Part shown: piece by piece, positions 57,901 to 64,000 of the stretch
How positions within the stretch are numbered: position 1 is the stretch's first letter
Layout of the letters: every line of letters starts with the position of its first letter
NCBI RefSeq assembly: GCF_002234675.1
Contig: NC_019871.2
Coordinates: 18,670,433-18,734,432 of the forward strand
Length of the DNA stretch: 64,000 bases
Source of the DNA: Oryzias latipes
Lineage: Eukaryota; Chordata; Actinopteri; Beloniformes; Adrianichthyidae
Reading direction: 5' to 3'
Notes under the pieces: generated by a model
Told to the model about the DNA's origin: nothing
The model's database searches: none
Seen by the model: the letters and a program-made list of their open reading frames with translations, nothing else
Program-made: the position numbers and the translations under genes

Positions 57901-59997
57901 GCAAACGAGGACGAGTGGCTTATGAGCCGGTTCCGACTTCCTCGAGCCGTCCTCTTGGACCTCTGCCGGCTTTTGGGCCCGCCGTTACAGAGGAGCACTC
58001 GGAGGAACCACGCGTGTCACCCGGTGCATCTGGCGCTCCGGTGCCCCCCCACCCCACCCCCACCCCGTGGCAGACACACTCTGGCGATGCAGCTCCAGAC
58101 GTTTTTTTGCCTCGACTTTGATGTCCGACCATTTCTTTTTCATTTCGGCCACGGTCCGAGGTTGTGAGGCTACAGCATTTACGGCGTCTGCCTTTTTGGC
58201 ATTAGTAATGCCCACACTGTGCCCTCCAAACAACACTTTTCTCCTCTTTTCCACCTCGCCAACGATAACTTGTACTTCACATTGAGTGAAGTTACGTTTT
58301 TTTGATTTCCTCCCTGTGTTTGCTATGATCTCGCAAGACATGAATATTAATTTGTGGGCGTTTCACGGACTATTTATGGGCAACTATAGGTGTGTCATGA
58401 AGCCGCAAAAGCTGCGCAGCATTTAGAATTGGTTGTGATTTATTAAGGGAAAGATGCGTAGGATGTGCGTGCGCACGGTTTTATAAATCCGAATATTTTT
58501 GTGCGTAAGCACGTCCTATGTTTCATCCGTACGCCACTTCTGACGCAAATCCTACGCAAAGTTTTATAAATGAGGCCCCTGATCACGATTGAAGATTTAT
58601 GTATATGTGACAAACTGAGCGCATTCTGTACAGGGGACACTGTATGGAGGAGATTGTTTGTGAAGATCAACAGCCAATAGGGATGCAGAACACAGTACTC
58701 TGTGAAAAAAAGAAAAGCATGCAAAATAGCATGCAAAAAAACTGACAAAAACAGAAAAAAAAACCAGCAAAGGACCACTGTACTCAATTCTGATTGGCTG
58801 CAAGGTGTCCATTAAGTAAGATACATTATACCTTACTTATTGGACACCCTGCAGCCAACCATTAAAGTAATGAAATTAAATAATTGGATGTAGCATATTT
58901 ATTAAGATACTACTTTATTAATCTTGTTATTTTAACATTTAAATAGTTTTTCACAATAAGCAGACTATTTGATATGCGTTGTGATGCATTGTCATGGTAA
59001 CTGTTACCGAGCCAGAAACAACCACGCTCTACTGCAGCCGGTATAAGCACCGGAAGATAGTGGTATATAAGCTTAACGTCATGCTATGTGACTAAAACCA
59101 TCATTTAAAGGGAAAGTTCACCTCTTACCCCTTGGTTTTGTCCACCTAACATGACCTTTAGCACATATACAACTTCCCCCCACTGGTTAGTCCTCATCCA
59201 CCAGCTGCAGCAGAGCGTGCAGCAGATTACCATCACGTGTCTCACCACAATAGTTTGTTTCTTATGGAGACGATTTAAACATTTAAAAAAACTAAATTAA
59301 AGTACTAATGATAGATGTAATATTTTGTTCTTTTGTAAGGGACCATGGGATAACCAGAACTAGGCCCTTTGAGGTGTCAGAAATTAATGGACTTTGTGGA
59401 ACCAACCATCCATGATGTATATCAGTTTCTGACACTCCTCTGGCATTATCCTTTACGTGTCCATGTTCTGCCATCACCCCTGGATTTTTTTTTTTGCTTT
59501 TCAGTCTTTGGTTTCTCCACACTTCTCCTCATCTCCATTTTAAATTCTATTGTTTTTTTCTTCTTCCTTTGTCTCCTAATACCTCCTCAGCCATTCTACA
59601 CCAGCAGGACAGGGCTGGCTCCCAGCACTGGCTCTCGTGGAATCCCCCCCAGCAGTGCCCCCCGTGCCGTGACTCCCACCCATGTGTACCAAGCAGGCCC
59701 TGGCTCCCAAATGATGATGATTCCTCAGCAACAGCTGTCCTTCCCCAGCTCACCTCAGGGTCCGGCCTACTTCATACCTGGGCAGGTGAGCAAGGCATCC
59801 AAAATGAGGTCAGCCTTTTCTGACCTGCAAAACAGGATTTTAATGACTCTGCTTCTGTCTTCCTTCCTTCCTTTTTGTGTTCTATTTTTCTTAGTACCGG
59901 TCAGCCGCTTATATGACGACACCCCAGCAGTACCCAGTCCCAGCAGGAACTCCAGGCTTCTACCCTGGAACCAGCCCCGCTGAATATGGTACTTTTG
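51908..59997 (+). CDS. eif4g1: Eukaryotic translation initiation factor 4 gamma 1, N-terminal part
   Basis: Scaffold of the eIF4F cap-binding complex. Coding exons read here: 51908-51982, 52850-52936, 55435-55467, the optional microexon 56429-56449, 59591-59785 and 59895-59997; the last ends in phase 1 and the gene continues past the window. Diagnostic peptides are the start MNKAPQPLTGPPSAP, then PPFPPGQPPSVLFAPSPQPQ, QMNPTPQARQ, PFYTSRTGLAPSTGSRG, HVYQAGPGSQMMMIPQQQ, AYFIPGQ and QQYPVPAGTPGFYPGTSPAE, each matching the mammalian eIF4G1 N-terminus as I remember it. All earlier junctions are phase 0, so the short exons can be skipped without shifting the frame. The PABP-, eIF4E- and eIF4A-binding regions lie downstream and are not seen. 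The gene follows psmd2 on the same strand, as in mammals. Whether this is a 1a or 1b teleost duplicate cannot be told. Confidence 0.95.
52145..52425 (+). mobile_element. tRNA-derived SINE of a second family
   Basis: A-box-like CCTCAGTGGCCTAGTGGGAG and B-box-like GGTTGTGGGTTTGAGTCAT, then GGGTCCCAATGCCTCCCTGC and GTTAAACCACTAAAGG, ending GACTTTAACTTTAA. This body is widespread in fish genomes. It lies in the first coding intron of eif4g1. Confidence 0.7.
54050..54889. mobile_element. hAT-like non-autonomous element, about 840 bp
   Basis: Terminal inverted repeats CAGTGTTTTTCAACC and GGTTGAAAAACACTG, with GTGTGCCGTGG-type motifs inside both ends. It is flanked by a perfect 8-bp target duplication CACTAAAT (54042-54049 and 54890-54897). 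No transposase; minus-strand ORFs at 54009-54254 and 54455-54655 look non-coding. Confidence 0.88.
54898..55125. repeat. Interspersed repeat end ending in GGAATACCACCC
   Basis: Read on the minus strand it begins GGGTGGTATTCCAAAAGGCA and GGTTATGCTAGTTACCACTG, a common fish repeat terminus. The hAT element at 54050 probably inserted in this older repeat, because the TSD bases CACTAAAT(C) continue into it. The left half before 54042 is hard to delimit. Confidence 0.45.
55681..56097. mobile_element. MITE with TGTGTCC terminal repeats
   Basis: Ends GGTTGTGTCCGAATTCAC and, reversed from the other side, GGCTGTGTCCAGATGCAC: 14 of 18 bases match. About 417 bp, no ORF, in an eif4g1 intron. I could not read a clear target duplication. 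Confidence 0.55.
56429..56449 (+). other. eif4g1: 21-nt eif4g1 microexon encoding GSFRSLQ
   Basis: Seven in-frame codons (GGAAGCTTCAGGTCTCTGCA plus G) between an acceptor GCTGCTGAAG and a donor GTAACT. Both flanking exons are phase 0, so inclusion or skipping keeps the frame. The bases just before the acceptor, TGTGTGCTGCTGAAG, contain repeated TGC, the placement known for SRRM4-dependent neural microexons. From memory, mammalian EIF4G1 isoforms carry GGFRSLQ at this spot, differing by one residue. Confidence 0.75.
57022..58578. mobile_element. PIF/Harbinger deletion derivative with remnants of both genes
   Basis: Terminal inverted repeats GGGCCTCATTTATAAA at both ends, flanked by the 3-bp duplication CTG (57019-57021 and 58579-58581). 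A plus-strand ORF at 57820-58010 encodes a Harbinger transposase N-terminus (RERIFRQEDLLANEDEWLMS, RFRLPRAVLLDLCRLLG). A minus-strand ORF from 58341 encodes a Myb/SANT-like second protein (KRNFTQCEVQVIVGEVEKRR, then VAEMKKKWSDIKVEAKKRLE). The two converge and are joined near 58040, where the middle has been lost. It lies in an eif4g1 intron. Confidence 0.85.
58780..59290. repeat. Dispersed repeat copy with a strong hairpin
   Basis: Shares TCTGATTGGCTGC, GTGTCCA, CACTGGTTAGT and AGCTGCAGCAGA blocks with 2825-3310. At 58796-58856 arms GGCTGCAAGGTGTCC... and ...GGACACCCTGCAGCC (25 bases each, two mismatches) flank an 11-base loop. Confidence 0.55.
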
Positions 59998-60595
59998 GTA
60001 AGAGGCTCTGCCCAGGGCCTCACTTTTGTCACTTATTCACCAAAACACATCCATTAAAAAGAAAAACACGTTTTTATTACTCACATTAGTAGACTATAAC
60101 AGCAAACCTGCATGTAAATAACATGTCCAATCTTTTTTTTTTTAGGGGGGGGGGGTCTTTTATAGTTATGGATATTAATGACTGTCAGGGTTATGACTTT
60201 TCCTTAACAAAGAGAAGAACCACACAGGAAATTAGATTAGAAGCCTTTCTGTCACGGCGCTAACTGCGACAGAGGAGTTCTGTCTTCCCAGTGTAACCAG
60301 TGGCTGGGGTTGATAACATGAAAGTGGGTCATTCAAGCAGGCAGAACAGGAACATCATATCTTGTACAGTCAGCACCTAGCACGTCAGTGTTTTGTTCTT
60401 TTACTGAAAGACAGAACTGAGACGCAATCATTTTCTGGTGAAAATAGCGTGTAAGGAAATGATACCTACGGTACGTGAACCCCAACAATGACTTTCAAAA
60501 CTGGGTTTCAGTTTTTATCACCGCTCTCTATAGTTTTCAGTTTTTTTCACAAAATAAAGCTTTTTTTCATTTTGGTGAGTTTTGAGGAAGACCTA

Positions 60596-61461
60596 CCGTA
60601 AATTCTGGACTATAAAGCGCACCCGATTATAAGCCGCACCCACCCAGTTTCACGTGTTCAACTACTTTTATACATACACAAGCCGCATCGGAATACAAGC
60701 TGCATGTACTAGGCAGCATTGACATCCTGACAAATCACATTCTGACTCCCAGAGTAAGTGTGATGCATTGGCACACTGTGGGTGGAGCCAGCATTGCCTC
60801 AGGCTCATGTATTTGAGTGCACCTACATCTGCCAAACAGCATGGACCTCTATTCTGTTCACAAGTTCCTCAGTTATGTTTTTTTATTTTATTTTTTTTGT
60901 TTTTTTTACTTATTGACAATCTAGGTATCATACATAAAATTACAAACAGTAACCATATAATCAACATTACATCCCTCAGTTATGATGAGGAAATTTACAT
61001 CCGCGATTCCCCATTTCCCATGAGTCTTAGGGGCTAAAAGTGTCACGCAGCTAACCGGCTTTTCCAAACCCGTTGGTGATGGTGGATTTTTTGACGCTGC
61101 TTTTAACGATTGCTTTTAACTTGAAAGCTTCATCATATTGTAGCGGCAATCACGTGCACGTTGGGTCTAATGGCACCAAAGGATTCTGGGATGCGGCCGG
61201 GCATGCGTGTTTCGTTTTGTTGAACCATGACTGAAATGTCTAAGACCTGAAGTCAACACCATGCTGTTTGGCTGCTGATAGGTGTGTTGAAAAACAATTG
61301 ACTTGTGCTTGATGTTAGATAGAGAATTCAAACCATTCACTGAGTCCGAAAGTACGTACATGGCGGCCGCCAATTAATCCATAAATTAGCCGCGTCACTG
61401 AATAAGCCGCAGGGCTGTAAGCGCAGGAAAAAGGTAGCGGCTTATAGTCCGGAAATTACGG
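60596..61461. mobile_element. TA-flanked MITE with CCGTAA...TTACGG ends
   Basis: The left end CCGTAAATTCTGGACTATAA and the right end, reversed, CCGTAATTTCCGGACTATAA match at 18 of 20 bases. TA lies directly outside both ends (60594-60595 and 61462-61463). About 866 bp in an eif4g1 intron. No transposase recognised; the plus-strand ORF 60768-61037 is not family-like. Confidence 0.8.
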
Positions 61462-61463
61462 TA

Positions 61464-63590
61464 GTTTTCAAACAGCCTGGCCATAGAGAGGAGTGGTCCC
61501 ATCTAAGAGGAGTGCAAGTGTGTCTTGGGGCCTATACAGCCACCTCAAGGGATGGAAAAAAAAGGGACCGTACCATTATCGTGCGTGTGGTAAGTGTATC
61601 ATGAAGTATTTGTAAGGCTAGAGGAAGTTGCACGCACTTATGACAAACGGACGATGAGTTCTTATGGTGTTGTACAGTGTCCTTATGCTACTCTTGTTGT
61701 TAGTAAGGTGCTAGTACTGGTTCCTTACTGACTGTTCACAAATGCTCGCTGCACGGAAGGCACTCCCACATGGGCTCCTTTTGCAGTCTGCAGGATTTGG
61801 GGGGGGGGGGGGGGGTGAAAAAGTGAAAATACGCCAGCGTCTCACCTACATCACCCTTACTCCCTTATGTGTTGTATAAGTGTTCACTGCGACCAATGCA
61901 GAAAAAAATGGGCATGAACATTTTCTCCCTACGTGGTCACAGAGCAGTCTACCACCTTGTTATACTGTGCGTGCCCCATACAGGTCTGACCATTTTTCAC
62001 TCGCAGACGACCCGTATGCCCCTTTTAAGGACAGTTAGGACTAAGGTCCAGTTTAAACTTCATAGTGATTTGTAATCGCTTGGGTTGCGTTGGTTGCAAG
62101 GCCATAGGAAGGGGATTGCTCAAATTGCTGCAATTGTGATACAAACTCATTACATTAATTAAGATTTGAATTTAATGCCCATAGTGCAATTGTGAACATT
62201 TAACCAGAACTTATTTCATGCAATTAGAAGACACGACTTTGGAGCAAACTTGATCCAGAAAATTGCTGTTTCCACATCCCAGGATTTCTAAACCACGTTC
62301 TAAATACATGAGGGGTTGGTTATTATGTCATTCTGACTCAGTTTAAAAAAAGAAACACAAGAATCTCACTACACATTTACTTTATAATGCAACTTTTGGT
62401 ATTTTGGATAATTTCAAATGACCTTTTGTTTAAAAGTAAAGTTATCTGGTATGTTGAGGCATTTGAAAAAAACACTGTTGTACTATCTCAAAGATCTCTA
62501 CATACGCTTTCACTATAAATAAAATACCAAACCACTGAAATGCTGGAGATAATCCATCAGGCTGGAAAAGGATAAACACCACTCAGAAGTTTGTTGCAGG
62601 TATTGAGAACAGTTGCCAGCTAACTTAGTATGCAATTCAATTCAATTTTCAATTCAATTTTATTTGTATAGCCCAAATTCACAATAACAGTCGTCTCAAT
62701 GGGCTTCGTATGGGTAAGTTAGTACGTTAAGTTAGTACGAACTAAACTGCACGATTCCAGGAGGATCGCGAAATGATTGATGCAATGGCCAATTGATATG
62801 AAGTATAAACTGGCCCTAAAGCTTTACTAATCCCGTTTCAGTCTACATGAGGACAGTTAAGGTCAACTCCAAGGTTATAGATTGAAGTGAAACCTGCAGT
62901 ACTTTTGCATTCATGCCACATTTTTACTTTGGATCAAATGACAGGATTTGAAGGTAATGCAGTTTATCCTGTAAAACCAAATTCTAGAAGTAAATGAAGA
63001 CTGTAAGTCATGCAGGGATTTTAAATAACACAAACATCGGAATCTGCTAGTCTGTCAGTTCAATGTATTTAACAACATGAAATAACACAAACCAACATCT
63101 GTTAATATGTCGGACTGTTTCTTTACCTTGATGCAGTCGTCTTGCAAACTTGTGTTACATCTCCCTCTAGAGGTGACAGTAGGTCAGACGGTAAACTCCC
63201 TGACCTTTACTGGCAGGCATGTGAACTATTTGTTGACCCATGGTTCATCAGCAATGCTCACAGACAGACCGGTCAACACAAAAACCCATTTTACTCTTTC
63301 ATGTCCTGCTCTGTCCCTTTAAGGCAGGAAGAACAATGACACTTAAAGGCAGTTAATCTTTGAATGATGTTTTTTTTTACTAGATTACAGTCACGTTTGT
63401 CAGTAACAAAAAAATATCTATAATTTATATTCATATATCTATAATTGACCTTCAAAGTTTACTTTGAAGGTGGAGAAAGTCTGAGGTGGATGAGGTCATC
63501 ACAAAAGCTCCTGTGCTGTTTTCTTTCTCTGCTGCCTTGTGAGTTTGTGCCGTAGCTGAGCAGTCTTACATTTCAGGGAGGGAGGGAGTA
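61464..63590. other. eif4g1 intron, mostly unrecognised sequence
   Basis: Contains a poly(G) run at 61799-61815 and, at about 62635-62715, a repeat fragment TCAATTTTATTTGTATAGCC followed by CGTCTCAATGGGCTTCGTAT, a common fish interspersed tail. I find no further eif4g1 exon before 64000. Confidence 0.45.
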
Positions 63591-63609
63591 ACAGAGGAAA
63601 GACGGAGCT

Positions 63610-63715
63610 CTGTGATTGGACAGGCAAGAATGTCAAACACGTCCTTTAGTTGGTTTCATTTCAGCTCCTCAGCCCCGGTCTCTATAAGGACACACAGATT
63701 CTTCCTGACTCATGA
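63610..63715 (+). promoter_or_regulatory. Possible internal promoter in an eif4g1 intron
   Basis: TGATTGGAC (inverted CCAAT, 63612-63620) and TCTATAAGGA (TATA-like, 63681-63690) lie about 65 bases apart, a normal CCAAT-to-TATA spacing, followed by CACACAGATTCTTCC where a start could lie. Mammalian EIF4G1 has alternative promoters, but no downstream exon is visible here to test this. Confidence 0.3.
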
Positions 63716-64000
63716 ACTGCTTCGTGGAGCTTCGCCACCTTTGTTAGGCGAGATGTTGTCATAGAACATCTGAAGCAGTAATGCACACGTGAACACGCGT
63801 GAACGAAATAGTTTGTGTTCCTCTGTTAATTAGAAAAAAACCCACAAAAGTCATTAAACTTGAATGAGAGAAAAGTTGTGATAAACATTTACTGAAAATG
63901 TTTATTTGTAAAACGTTTTAAATCCTTCTAGAAACGAGCCTGAACATAAATGATGGTACCCGTAACTTAATATTTAGTAGCATGATCACGTGACTACTGC

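Noticed and set aside
59369-59983. 204-codon plus-strand ORF over eif4g1 exons
   Set aside because: It merges intron sequence with two real exons and changes frame relative to the second; the spliced reading replaces it.

Overview
The window is vertebrate nuclear DNA, almost certainly from a teleost fish. It holds intron-rich genes with GT-AG splice sites whose joined exons give full-length orthologues of vertebrate proteins. These sit in a background of fish-type repeats: Tc1 transposons, hAT, Harbinger and piggyBac-like miniature elements, tRNA-derived SINEs, and LINE fragments including an R4/Rex6-like one. I cannot name the species from the sequence alone.

Layout. (1) Minus strand, 1040-6298: serpine2 (protease nexin-1), eight coding exons, 398 residues, with a Tc1 relic in an intron. 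(2) Minus strand, 8822-21919: prss16 (thymus-specific serine protease, family S28), nine coding exons, 489 residues, visible Ser-Asp-His triad. (3) Plus strand, 22755-29354: hdac10 (polyamine deacetylase), twenty coding exons, 672 residues, divergently paired with prss16 across an 835 bp gap. (4) 29480-29827: an uncharacterised intronless 115-codon ORF starting on a palindromic CRE. (5) Plus strand, 31410-40659: psmd2 (26S proteasome subunit Rpn1), 21 coding exons, 906 residues. (6) 41.1-45.4 kb: a repeat island with a decayed Tc1, a LINE 3' end and an R4-clade LINE lying between two (TA)n tracts. (7) Plus strand, from about 45.5 kb to beyond the window: the 5' part of eif4g1, with a GC-rich first exon, a uORF overlapping the start codon, six coding exons and a 21-nt microexon. 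Its introns are loaded with transposons, several with readable target-site duplications.

The genes are housekeeping or regulatory genes and do not form one pathway. psmd2 next to eif4g1 matches their adjacency in mammals. The most useful observations are the eif4g1 microexon with its upstream TGC motif, the ATG/TGA-overlapping uORF in the same gene, a perfect GTCACGTGAC (TFEB/CLEAR-type) site just upstream of prss16, the unassigned ORF behind hdac10, a charge-reversed P(E/A)CE motif in hdac10, and a three-deep transposon nest at 47.9-48.8 kb. All gene models come from reading exons and splice sites by eye; no alignment or expression data were available.
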